DNA from: Flavobacteriaceae bacterium
GTDB lineage: Bacteria > Bacteroidota > Bacteroidia > Flavobacteriales > Flavobacteriaceae
NCBI GenBank assembly: GCA_947373225.1
Contig: CANBWX010000003.1
Span: 1-64,000, forward strand
DNA: 64,000 nt
Reading direction: 5' to 3'
A program made the position numbers and the translations under genes. Positions 19,216 to 26,811 of this stretch are shown here, in pieces; the first letter of the stretch is position 1, and every line of letters starts with the position of its first letter. A model generated the notes under the pieces. It was not told the DNA's origin. It worked only from the letters and a program-made list of their open reading frames with translations, and did not search any database.

Positions 19216-19878
19216 TTATCTTCCTCCAAAGATACTACTTCCTATCCGAACCATCGTGCTTCCGCATTCAATTGCGAGTTTATAATCGCCAGACATTCCC
19301 ATAGAAATGGTTTTGAGTTCTAGGTTTTGGGTTTTGGGTTTTGTAATTAAATAATCAAAAATCGATTTCAAATGGATAAATTCTTTCTTGATTTGGTTTT
19401 GATTATCGGTGAAAGTAGCCATTCCCATTAATCCCACAATTCGGATGTTTTTCATTTCCAGAAATGTTGGGGAATTTAGAATCTCGTTGAGTTCTTTTTC
19501 GTCGAGACCAAATTTAGTTTCTTCTTCGGCAATATGTATTTGAAGCAAACAATCGATAATTCTATTGTTTTTTTGCGCTTGTTTGTTGATTGCTGACAAT
19601 AATTTCAAACTGTCAACACCATGAATTAGGCTGACAAATTCCGCCATAAATTTGACTTTATTTGTCTGAACATGACCAATCATGTGCCATTGAATATCTT
19701 TTGGCATCGCTTCCCATTTCTCGGCCATTTCCTGAATTTTGTTTTCACCAAATATGCGTTGACCGGCATCGTAGGCTTCCATCAAATCAGAAATTGGTTT
19801 GGTTTTAGAAACGGCAACAAGGGTTACATTATCAGGTAAAGAGGATTTTATGTTGAGGAGGTTTTGAGCTATTGACAT
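19216..19878 (-). CDS. YggS-family pyridoxal-phosphate homeostasis protein
   Basis: The protein (220 residues) is a single-domain alanine-racemase-like barrel that binds pyridoxal phosphate and helps maintain vitamin B6 balance. The PLP lysine is K25 in LVAVSKTKP. FGENKIQEM, WHMIGHVQTNK and the phosphate-binding MGMSGDYKLAIECGSTMVRIGSSIFG region are all present. It begins two bases after the hydroxyacyl-CoA dehydrogenase gene, so the two share a transcript. The start ATG gives the usual N-terminus. Confidence 0.94.
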   Translation of the reverse strand: MSIAQNLLNIKSSLPDNVTLVAVSKTKPISDLMEAYDAGQRIFGENKIQEMAEKWEAMPKDIQWHMIGHVQTNKVKFMAEFVSLIHGVDSLKLLSAINKQAQKNNRIIDCLLQIHIAEEETKFGLDEKELNEILNSPTFLEMKNIRIVGLMGMATFTDNQNQIKKEFIHLKSIFDYLITKPKTQNLELKTISMGMSGDYKLAIECGSTMVRIGSSIFGGR

Positions 19879-19880
19879 AA

Positions 19881-20768
19881 TTAAATAAACTGTTTCGAGA
19901 TTTTTTCCGCTTTTTTACTTTCGCTGTAATCATAAAAACCTTCGCTAGATTTCACGCCCATTTTTCCAGCGCGAACCATATTTATTAATAAAGGACAAGG
20001 CGCGTATTTTGGGTTTTTGAAACCATCATACATCACATTTAATATTGCTAAGCATACGTCTAGCCCAATGAAATCGGCAAGTTGTAAAGGTCCCATTGGA
20101 TGTCCCATGCCAAGTTTCATAACGGTGTCAATTTCGTAAACGCCAGCTACTTTGTTATATAAGGTTTCGATGGCTTCGTTAATCATGGGCATCAAAATTC
20201 TATTGGCAACAAAACCGGGATAATCATTAACTTCAACCGGAGTTTTACCTAGTTTTTCGGATAAATCCATTATGATTTTCGTCACTTCATCGCTCGTATT
20301 GTAACCACGAATGATTTCGACCAATTTCATAATGGGCACCGGATTCATAAAGTGCATTCCAATAACACGCTCTGGATGGGTCACAACAGCACCAATTTGT
20401 GTAATAGAAATAGAAGAAGTATTCGTCGCTAATATGGTATTATGCGAACATGCTTCGTTCAATTGCTTGAAAATATTGAGTTTTAATTCTACGTTTTCGG
20501 TGGCAGCTTCAACAACCAAATCAACGCCTACAACTCCATCTTTGATGTCGGTATAAGTTATAATATTGTTTATGGTTTTGAATTTGTCTTCCTCGGTAAT
20601 GGTTCCTTTGGTAACCATTCGATCTAAATTGGCAAAAATAGTTGCCATTCCTTTATCCAATGATTTTTCGGAAACATCAATCAGTTTTACAGTGAAACCA
20701 CTTTGTGCAAAAGTATGCGCAATCCCATTGCCCATTGTTCCAGCTCCGATTACGGCTATTATTTTCAT
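19881..20768 (-). CDS. 3-hydroxybutyryl-CoA dehydrogenase
   Basis: This 295-residue NAD-dependent enzyme interconverts 3-hydroxyacyl-CoA and acetoacyl-CoA. The Rossmann motif GAGTMGNGIAHTFA is at residues 7-20. The catalytic histidine lies in VIGMHFMNPVPIMKLVE, with the conserved serine and asparagine of NTSSI and NRILMPMINEAI. The C-terminal domain includes GMGHPMGPLQLADFIGLD. Length and motifs fit stand-alone Hbd/PaaH types rather than the fused FadB. It precedes yggS by two bases. The physiological direction is not evident because no other beta-oxidation genes are nearby. Confidence 0.93.
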   Translation of the reverse strand: MKIIAVIGAGTMGNGIAHTFAQSGFTVKLIDVSEKSLDKGMATIFANLDRMVTKGTITEEDKFKTINNIITYTDIKDGVVGVDLVVEAATENVELKLNIFKQLNEACSHNTILATNTSSISITQIGAVVTHPERVIGMHFMNPVPIMKLVEIIRGYNTSDEVTKIIMDLSEKLGKTPVEVNDYPGFVANRILMPMINEAIETLYNKVAGVYEIDTVMKLGMGHPMGPLQLADFIGLDVCLAILNVMYDGFKNPKYAPCPLLINMVRAGKMGVKSSEGFYDYSESKKAEKISKQFI

Positions 20769-20827
20769 AATTATTTTATTGAAAAATTAAAAAATCCAAT
20801 GATTTAAAGATTGGTTTTAATTGAAAA

Positions 20828-21793
20828 TTACTTCTTAAAACAATCAATAATTTGGTAAGCCACGCGTAAAGCTTCTGTTGCTTGTTCCAATGTTACAACA
20901 GGAGTTGTATCGTTGTTGATGGCATCGGCAAAGGATTCTAATTCGTCAAGAATAGCATTGTTTTGCTCGACATCAGGATTAGAAAAGTAGATTTGTTTTT
21001 TTACGCCTTCGGCATTTTGTAGAATTATATCAAAATCTCCAGGAATTTCGGGAGCATCTTTCATCTTTACAACCTCACATTTTTTCTCCAAAAAGTCAAC
21101 TGAAATGTAGGCATCTTTCTGGAAGAAACGAGATTTACGCATATTTTTGAGTGAAATTCGGCTGGCTGTTAAATTTGCAACGCATCCATTTTCGAACTCA
21201 ATTCGAGCATTTGCAATATCTGGAGTTTCACTAATTACCGAAACTCCACTAGCGTTGATGGATTTGACTTTCGAATTAACCACACTCAAAATTGCATCAA
21301 TATCGTGAATCATCAAGTCAAGAACCACGGGAACATCGGTACCACGAGGATTGAATTCTGCCAAACGATGCGTTTCAATAAACATTGGATTTTCGATCAT
21401 ATCCTTAGTTGCTTTGAACGCAGGATTGAATCTTTCGACGTGACCCACCTGACCTTTTACATTGTATTCTTTGGCTAGCGCCATGATTTCTTCGGCTTCA
21501 GCAACAGTATTAGAAATAGGTTTTTCTATAAAAACATGTTTGCCAGATTTAATAGAAACCTTGGCACATTTATAATGCGAAAGCGTTGGTGTTACAATAT
21601 CAATAACATCGACAGCGTGAATTAATGAGGCTATTGTCGAGAAGTGTTTATAACTAAATTCTTTGGCAACTTTCTCTCCATTTTCTTGATTTTCATCATA
21701 AAAACCTACTAATTCGTATTTTTCGGATTGTTGTAATAATCTTAAATGTATTTTTCCAAGATGTCCTGCACCTAAAACGCCTACTTTCAACAT
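20828..21793 (-). CDS. Gfo/Idh/MocA-family oxidoreductase
   Basis: The protein has an N-terminal NAD(P)-binding Rossmann domain opening MLKVGVLGAGHLGKIHLRLL. The family motif HVFIEKPISN includes the EKP lysine, and a C-terminal mixed-sheet domain follows. The segment GQVGHVERFNPAF carries the downstream conserved residues. I start at the ATG at 21793 (321 residues), because the ORF track adds nine hydrophobic residues before the Rossmann strand. These enzymes oxidise or reduce sugars and related compounds; the substrate here is unknown. The next gene on the strand, hbd, starts 59 bases on. Confidence 0.9.
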   Translation of the reverse strand: MLKVGVLGAGHLGKIHLRLLQQSEKYELVGFYDENQENGEKVAKEFSYKHFSTIASLIHAVDVIDIVTPTLSHYKCAKVSIKSGKHVFIEKPISNTVAEAEEIMALAKEYNVKGQVGHVERFNPAFKATKDMIENPMFIETHRLAEFNPRGTDVPVVLDLMIHDIDAILSVVNSKVKSINASGVSVISETPDIANARIEFENGCVANLTASRISLKNMRKSRFFQKDAYISVDFLEKKCEVVKMKDAPEIPGDFDIILQNAEGVKKQIYFSNPDVEQNNAILDELESFADAINNDTTPVVTLEQATEALRVAYQIIDCFKK

Positions 21794-21808
21794 AAAAATG
21801 ATTTTTAA

Positions 21809-21816
21809 CAAAAATA
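21809..21816 (-). promoter_or_regulatory. -7 element for the MocA-like gene
   Basis: On the minus strand TATTTTTG matches TAnnTTTG, 15 bases before the chosen ATG. No well-placed TTG is seen upstream. Confidence 0.35.
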
Positions 21817-21936
21817 GCAATTAAATAACAATTGATAATTCATATTTGATAATTATTTAAGTATTTAAAATTTTAAATTCAATATTCGAAATAGCAATTA
21901 CTTTCTTATTTTTACCAAAATAAATCATCCCAAATT

Positions 21937-22578
21937 TTGAAAGACACTGCCAAACATCAAGGACTTCGGAATCAATTAGTAAGCCTTTTACAAGAAAAAG
22001 GAATTACAGATAAAAGTGTTTTGGGGGCAATTAAGAAAATTCCAAGGCATCTTTTCTTAGATTCTAGTTTTGAGGATTATGCTTATCAAGATAAAGCATT
22101 TCCGATTGAAGCAGGTCAAACGATTTCGCAACCTTATACTGTAGCTTTCCAAAGTCAATTATTGGAAGTAAAAAAAGAGCATAAAATTCTCGAAATAGGA
22201 ACTGGTTCAGGCTATCAAACAGCCGTTTTGTGCATAATGGGAGCTAGGGTTTACAGTGTTGAAAGACAAAATAAGTTATTCAAACAAACCCAAAATTTGT
22301 TGCCAAAATTAGGTATAAGACCCAAACATCTTTCTTTTGGTGACGGATATAAAGGTTTGCCAGATCACGCTCCTTTTGATAGTATAATTGTAACAGCTGG
22401 TGCGCCAATAATTCCGCAAGCCTTGATGGCACAGCTAAAAATAGGAGGAAGGCTGGTAATTCCGCTTGGCGAAGAAAATCAAATTATGACTTTGCTAATC
22501 AGAAAGAATGAAACACAATTCGAAAAACATGAGTTTGGCGATTTTAAATTCGTGCCTTTGTTAGAAAATAAAAATTAA
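21937..22578 (+). CDS. pcm: Protein-L-isoaspartate O-methyltransferase
   Basis: Pcm methylates isoaspartyl residues with S-adenosylmethionine so that damaged proteins can be restored. The SAM-binding motif LEIGTGSGYQTAVL is clear. The N-terminal segment RHLFLDSSFEDYAYQDKAFPI leads into the substrate motif GQTISQPY, and VTAGAP lies further on. The only reasonable start is TTG at 21937, since no in-frame ATG lies nearby and the protein begins in the usual place (KDTAKHQGLRNQLV). Length is 213 residues. It is divergent from the MocA-like gene and followed by a large hairpin terminator. Confidence 0.94.
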   Translation: MKDTAKHQGLRNQLVSLLQEKGITDKSVLGAIKKIPRHLFLDSSFEDYAYQDKAFPIEAGQTISQPYTVAFQSQLLEVKKEHKILEIGTGSGYQTAVLCIMGARVYSVERQNKLFKQTQNLLPKLGIRPKHLSFGDGYKGLPDHAPFDSIIVTAGAPIIPQALMAQLKIGGRLVIPLGEENQIMTLLIRKNETQFEKHEFGDFKFVPLLENKN

Positions 22579-22625
22579 AAATCCATTTCAACCCTACCAA
22601 AGGAAAGGGTATAGAAATGGATTTT
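22578..22625 (+). terminator. Terminator after pcm
   Basis: AAAATCCATTTC and GAAATGGATTTT form a 12-pair outer stem, with an inner stem ACCCT/AGGGT. It lies between convergent pcm and the Fic gene. The lack of a long T-run on either side is a weakness. Confidence 0.65.
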
Positions 22626-22678
22626 GGCATAAACTATAATCATAAAAATCAGTTTTGATCCGCTTTCCATTTGTTATA

Positions 22679-23728
22679 TTATTGACCAATAATATCAAGA
22701 TAACGCTCTAAACTTTCTTTCTCAATTTGAGCAACAAATAGTAAAAAATCCTCTTTGTTGTTTTTTGTTTGAGCTGTTTCGAGCGCATTATAATACTGCA
22801 TTCTATTATCATAATCTCCTTTTATATTGGCAATTACATAACCATTTTGCAACAGAATAAGATTCATTATTAATCGAGAAGTTCTACCGTTTCCATCAAT
22901 AAAAGGATGAATAGTAACAATTCGTTCGTGCATTTCTGCTGCCAAAATAATTGGATGTAAGTTGTTTTTATTGGTTTCATGCCAAATAAAAAAATCTTCC
23001 ATTTCCTTTGAAACCAAAAAAGGTTGAGGCGGCATGTGCGAACTGCCTTTGATCATCACTTGCACACGACGATAACGACCTGCATCTTCGGGATTAATAC
23101 CACGTAAAATCAAGTTGTGAATAGACAAAACTTCTCGCTCATTTAAGACTGTATTTTTCTCCGTCAAATGCTTGATATAAGCAATGGCTTCCTGATGATT
23201 GATGGCTTCCAGATGTTCGCGCATACTTTTTCCAGAAATAGTCAATCCTTCGTTGATAACCAAATCAGTTTCGCGAAGCGTAAGCGTATTTCCTTCGATG
23301 CGGTTACTTTCAAAAGTATATTCCAGTTCTAATGCTTGGGCAATTCTATAGCTGTCGAATTGTCTAAATTTATCCAATTTTGCCTTCAATAAATCTATTT
23401 CTTCAAGAATGGATAATAAGTTTTTTGAAAGCGATTTCTTAACAGTAATATAATTATTTTGAATCTCTTCGCGAACCATATTCATTGCTTTCAGAGCAAA
23501 TTCATCCTGACCTATTTCATAAATAATTTTTTCTTTGAGCCAAGCTACCATTAATGTTTCAAAGTCGATTCCTAGTAAAGAAGATAGTTTAACAACTTGA
23601 TCTTTGGTTGGTTTTCTTGATCCATTTTCAAATTTACTTATTAATGCTTGATCAATTCCTAAAAGTTGAGCCACTTCTCTCGTTTTTAATCCTTTTTGTT
23701 CTCTTGCATTTTTGATTAGTGTTTTCAT
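22679..23728 (-). CDS. HTH-Fic domain protein
   Basis: Fic enzymes transfer AMP or another nucleotide moiety to target proteins. The catalytic loop HPFIDGNGRTSR (residues 274-285) is a full match to HPFx(D/E)GNGRxxR. An inhibitory helix SNRIEGN (141-147) lies N-terminal to the Fic core, so activity is probably self-restrained (class II arrangement). Residues 1-60 form an HTH_3/XRE-type DNA-binding domain, with RTREVAQLLG-like helices (KTREVAQLLGIDQALISKFE). I use the ATG at 23728 (349 residues), since the ORF-track start adds 19 unlikely residues. It is a single gene with no separate antitoxin nearby. It may autoregulate its promoter; this is inference. Confidence 0.9.
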   Translation of the reverse strand: MKTLIKNAREQKGLKTREVAQLLGIDQALISKFENGSRKPTKDQVVKLSSLLGIDFETLMVAWLKEKIIYEIGQDEFALKAMNMVREEIQNNYITVKKSLSKNLLSILEEIDLLKAKLDKFRQFDSYRIAQALELEYTFESNRIEGNTLTLRETDLVINEGLTISGKSMREHLEAINHQEAIAYIKHLTEKNTVLNEREVLSIHNLILRGINPEDAGRYRRVQVMIKGSSHMPPQPFLVSKEMEDFFIWHETNKNNLHPIILAAEMHERIVTIHPFIDGNGRTSRLIMNLILLQNGYVIANIKGDYDNRMQYYNALETAQTKNNKEDFLLFVAQIEKESLERYLDIIGQ

Positions 23729-23751
23729 TTTATATATTTTAATTGTCTTGA

Positions 23752-23785
23752 CAAATTTAGTCATAAATTTTAGATAAAAAAACAA
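23752..23785 (-). promoter_or_regulatory. Promoter of the Fic gene
   Basis: On the minus strand TAAATTTG (23752-23759) matches TAnnTTTG, with a TTG 23 bases upstream. The start codon is 23 bases downstream. Confidence 0.5.
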
Positions 23786-23806
23786 AAACTAATTTTGCTT
23801 ATAAAT

Positions 23807-24259
23807 TTAAAATGCTTTTTTAATTCTGTCGAGATCGCGTTTAGTATCCTGTTCTTTCAAGGATTCGCGTTTGTCGTAGGTTTTCTTTCCTTTGCAAAGT
23901 CCAATTTCTAGTTTTGCTAATCCTTTTTCATTGGTAAACAATTTTAGGGGAACGATAGTCAAACCCTTGGCTTGAACGCTTCTTGATAAACCTTTTAATT
24001 CCCGTTTATTCAATAATAGTTTTCGTTCGCTTCTAGCTTTGTGATTGAATTGATTTCCAAATGTATATTCCTCAATATAAGTATTTATAGCGAAGAGTTC
24101 TGTGCCGCTAAATTCGCAAAAACTTTCGGTGATATTGGCTTTCCCTAAACGGATGGATTTTATTTCGGTTCCAGCTAAGACAATTCCAGCCGTAAACTTT
24201 TCAATTATTTCATAATCGAAACGGGCTCTTTTGTTAAGTATGTTGATTGTTTTTAGCAT
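23807..24259 (-). CDS. smpB: SsrA-binding protein SmpB
   Basis: SmpB binds tmRNA and delivers it to stalled ribosomes for trans-translation. The 150-residue protein starts with INILNKRARFDYEIIEKF, then AGIVLAGTEIKSIR, and ends in the basic tail GKKTYDKRESLKEQDTKRDLDRIKK, which enters the mRNA channel. All are characteristic of the family. It has its own good promoter and is divergent from the small VF530-like gene. The tmRNA gene itself is not in this window. Confidence 0.97.
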   Translation of the reverse strand: MLKTINILNKRARFDYEIIEKFTAGIVLAGTEIKSIRLGKANITESFCEFSGTELFAINTYIEEYTFGNQFNHKARSERKLLLNKRELKGLSRSVQAKGLTIVPLKLFTNEKGLAKLEIGLCKGKKTYDKRESLKEQDTKRDLDRIKKAF

Positions 24260-24276
24260 AGGATTGCAAATGTAAG

Positions 24277-24307
24277 AACAAAACGGCGAAAATTCAATAG
24301 TTATTTA
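24277..24307 (-). promoter_or_regulatory. Promoter of smpB
   Basis: On the minus strand TTG (24305-24307), 20 bases and TACATTTG (24277-24284) match the Bacteroidota -33/-7 pattern. The smpB ATG is 17 bases further on. Confidence 0.65.
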
Positions 24308-24316
24308 AAATTGCTT

Positions 24317-24324
24317 TAAATTTG
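24317..24324 (+). promoter_or_regulatory. -7 element abutting the VF530-like gene
   Basis: TAAATTTG ends four bases before the ATG at 24329. A transcript from it would have essentially no leader. The -33 region lacks a clear TTG. Confidence 0.4.
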
Positions 24325-24328
24325 CACA

Positions 24329-24553
24329 ATGGAAAAGTCATCATCAAAAGATCCGCTTCACGGAATTACACTTCAAAAAATCGTAGAACAACTTGTCAAT
24401 CATTATGGTTTTGACACATTGGGCGAATTAGTAAAAATAAAATGCTTTACAGATAAGCCAAGTATCAAATCGAGTTTAACTTTTTTGAGAAAAACAGATT
24501 GGGCAAGAAAAAAAGTAGAAGAGTTGTATATAAGTACTTCTGCTAAGTTTTAA
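24329..24553 (+). CDS. VF530-like small DNA-binding-type protein (DUF2132)
   Basis: The 74-residue protein matches the DUF2132/VF530 family. It contains KDPLHGITLQKIVEQLV followed by YGFDTLGELVKIKCF and the FLRKTDWARKKVEELY end. The family has a small all-helical fold and has been suggested to bind DNA, but no cellular role is established. It is a single gene with a -7 element directly before its ATG, and it converges on an outer-membrane protein gene nine bases away. Confidence 0.85.
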   Translation: MEKSSSKDPLHGITLQKIVEQLVNHYGFDTLGELVKIKCFTDKPSIKSSLTFLRKTDWARKKVEELYISTSAKF

Positions 24554-24561
24554 AGATTTGT

Positions 24562-25110
24562 TTAATTTAAACGGTACGAAACCATAACGCCACCTCTATA
24601 AGGTAGCCATTCACCGCTTTTGTTGTAATTTGTCGCCTTTTCATAACGAGTATTGGTACCAATGTAATAGCCTTTATAAAATCCTTGGCTGTTTCCACCA
24701 CCTAAAAAACAATCAATCATAAACTTATCATTTATTTTCTTTTGATACCCTATCGTAGCTCCAATAAGGTAACCAATTCCTTTTTCATACATATTTGTAT
24801 TCAAATAATTCCATTTTTGAAAGTTAAAAACGGTTGCTCCTACATTTGCACCAACATAAAAACCATTGTATTTTTCGTGAAAATGATACCTATATTCTGG
24901 AACAAAAATATAAAATTGCATAGGTGTTGCTTTACTGTTCCAAAAAGAAGCAGTTATGTCAAATTGAAAAGTAGATTTTTTGCCAATACTTGTTTCAATT
25001 CCTACATTTGGAATAGTCAATAAAGTTGAAAAAGCATTTACTTTTACGTATGTTTGGCTTTGTGAATGTATTGAAAATAAAAGTATAGTTAAAATAAGTA
25101 ATTTTTTCAT
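24562..25110 (-). CDS. Outer-membrane beta-barrel protein (DUF3575-like)
   Basis: This 182-residue protein has a signal peptide (MKKLLILTILLFSIHSQSQ) and then alternating beta-strands rich in Tyr and Gly (YKGYYIGTNTRYE). The opening VKVNAFSTLLTIPNVGIETSIGKK fits DUF3575-type small barrels of Bacteroidota. It ends in a strand (GGVMVSYRLN), although the last residue is Asn rather than the usual aromatic. It is expected in the outer membrane. Substrate or partner is unknown. A matching -7 element lies about 50 bases upstream. Confidence 0.72.
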   Translation of the reverse strand: MKKLLILTILLFSIHSQSQTYVKVNAFSTLLTIPNVGIETSIGKKSTFQFDITASFWNSKATPMQFYIFVPEYRYHFHEKYNGFYVGANVGATVFNFQKWNYLNTNMYEKGIGYLIGATIGYQKKINDKFMIDCFLGGGNSQGFYKGYYIGTNTRYEKATNYNKSGEWLPYRGGVMVSYRLN

Positions 25111-25159
25111 TTAAAGAGATTTTCTATTATTATCTAAAAAACAGAATTGTTTTCGGCTA

Positions 25160-25167
25160 CAAATATA
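25160..25167 (-). promoter_or_regulatory. -7 element for the DUF3575-like gene
   Basis: TATATTTG on the minus strand matches TAnnTTTG and lies 50 bases before the start codon. No clear -33 TTG accompanies it. Confidence 0.4.
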
Positions 25168-25224
25168 GAATATTGTTTGTAGGAATTTAATGTTTTAATG
25201 TTAATTTTGATTTTGAAAAAAGCA

Positions 25225-25782
25225 TTAAAATCTTAGTTTATTCAAAATCGAATAAACTACAGTGTCTAAAAATTGTCCTTCGTAATATTCGTTTTCTATA
25301 AAATGAGCTTCTTTGACGAATCCATTTTTTTTAAGCACATTTTCGGATGCCGAATTTCTGGGATCAATTAGAGCTTCAATAGAATGAAGTCTCATTATTT
25401 TGAAACCATAATTCACAACTTCTTTTATCGCTTCAGTCATAATCCCTTTTCCGTGATATTCAGGAAGTAACATATAACCAATTTCGGCTCGATAATGTTC
25501 CGGTTTTAACCTATAATGCCCAATAATTCCAATTAATTTTGAGTCGTTTTTTAATGTTATTCCCCAATTTATTCCTTCATTACTTTCAATTCTCAAATCA
25601 ATGAGAGCAATATGTTCCATAGCATCCTCTTTAGTTTTGGCCAATGGTCTTGGAATGTATTTCATCGTTTCTTTGTCAGATCGAAGAGCTAAAACTTCAT
25701 TAAAATCATCATTAACGAGACGTCTTAGGATTAAACGCTCTGTTTCAAGATTAGGAAAAGGAGTAAAATTGATTTCTAACAT
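25225..25782 (-). CDS. GNAT-family N-acetyltransferase (RimJ/RimL-like)
   Basis: The 185-residue protein starts LETERLILRRLVNDDF, the signature opening of RimJ/RimL-type GNAT enzymes, which acetylate amino groups using acetyl-CoA. The acetyl-CoA binding region is EIGYMLLPEYHGKGIMTEA (a Q/RxxGxG/A-like loop in HGKGIM). NSASENVLKKNGFVKE lies near the C-terminus. Substrate is unknown. It follows the aldose-epimerase-like gene by 11 bases on the same strand and is probably co-transcribed with it. Confidence 0.9.
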   Translation of the reverse strand: MLEINFTPFPNLETERLILRRLVNDDFNEVLALRSDKETMKYIPRPLAKTKEDAMEHIALIDLRIESNEGINWGITLKNDSKLIGIIGHYRLKPEHYRAEIGYMLLPEYHGKGIMTEAIKEVVNYGFKIMRLHSIEALIDPRNSASENVLKKNGFVKEAHFIENEYYEGQFLDTVVYSILNKLRF

Positions 25783-25793
25783 TTATTTGTTTT

Positions 25794-26660
25794 TTAAAGA
25801 ATTTCTACACTAAATTTTGATTGGAAAACTTCATTTTCATTTAAAACTTGAATGCCTTCTTTTTCGAAAAGATTTCCATGATTTTTTTCGGTATCAGAAT
25901 AACCAAACCAAGGTTCAATACACAGAAAAGGAGCGTCTTTTTTTGTCCAAATTCCTAAATTTGGAAAACCGCTAAAAGTTGTTCTTAAAACAGGTTTAGC
26001 GTTTTCTAAAATTGTCAAAGAATTAGATTGTAAGGATTTAAAAATTAATGCGTCGTTTTCAAATAGTGGATAATTCAAATCCACTATTTTATTATTAACG
26101 TCAAGTTTTTTTGTTTTATTCGAAACCAAATCATTTTCCAAAAGATAATATTCTAGAGGTTCTTCTTTATTAAATTCAAGAGAATAATCTTCAAAATTCC
26201 CTGGCAAAGCAAATGCTGGATGCGCACCAATTGAAAAAGGCATTTGTAATTTGCATTTATTTAGTACTATATATTCAATGTTTAAACTGTTCTCATCCAA
26301 TGTATAAATGACATGCAATTCGAAATCGAAAGGATATACATTTCTTGTTTCGTCATTTGAAATTAATGAAAATGTAACAGAATTACTCGATTTATCAATT
26401 ATATTAAATTCCATTTCTCTAGCAAAACCATGTCTTGATAAATGATATTCGATTCCATTATAATGATAGGAATTATTTTTTAAGGTACCCACAATTGGGA
26501 ATAAAATAGGGGAATGTTTACCCCAAAAATAGGGGTTTCCTTCCCAAATGTATTCCGTGTTTTCCTTGTTTTTTAATGAAAATAATTCGGCACCTAAATG
26601 ATTTATTTCTGCCGTTAAATTAGAGTTTGATATTGCTGTTGATTTCAAAATAGTAGTCAA
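25794..26660 (-). CDS. Aldose 1-epimerase family protein (LacX-like)
   Basis: The 288-residue protein belongs to the galactose-mutarotase-like superfamily. It contains the INHLGAELFSLKNKENTEYIW opening, the arginine and histidine region HGFAREMEFN, the catalytic-type histidine in SIGAHPAFALP and LCIEPWFGYSD near the end. It probably interconverts sugar or sugar-phosphate anomers. No ATG is present at the N-terminus; the start is a TTG at 26660 or another TTG four codons on. It is co-directional with the GNAT gene. LacX-type members have uncertain substrates. Confidence 0.87.
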   Translation of the reverse strand: MTTILKSTAISNSNLTAEINHLGAELFSLKNKENTEYIWEGNPYFWGKHSPILFPIVGTLKNNSYHYNGIEYHLSRHGFAREMEFNIIDKSSNSVTFSLISNDETRNVYPFDFELHVIYTLDENSLNIEYIVLNKCKLQMPFSIGAHPAFALPGNFEDYSLEFNKEEPLEYYLLENDLVSNKTKKLDVNNKIVDLNYPLFENDALIFKSLQSNSLTILENAKPVLRTTFSGFPNLGIWTKKDAPFLCIEPWFGYSDTEKNHGNLFEKEGIQVLNENEVFQSKFSVEIL

Positions 26661-26811
26661 TTATGTTATAATGATTTTTAGAATGTAAATATATTTCATT
26701 TTGAATTCAAAAAGAAGTTTATTGAACGATTGATAAACTTTTGTCAAAATTTCAAAATTATTTTGAGTATTGGCTTTATTTTTCATTAATTTGTTAAAGA
26801 AAATTTACAAA

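Noticed and set aside
20796-20814. CCAAT/ATTGG hairpin after the MocA-like gene
   Set aside because: The five-base stem with a nine-base loop is too weak to call a terminator.
22679-23728. Fic gene as a toxin-antitoxin operon
   Set aside because: There is no separate antitoxin gene beside it and the inhibitory helix is internal, so it reads as a single self-inhibited protein.
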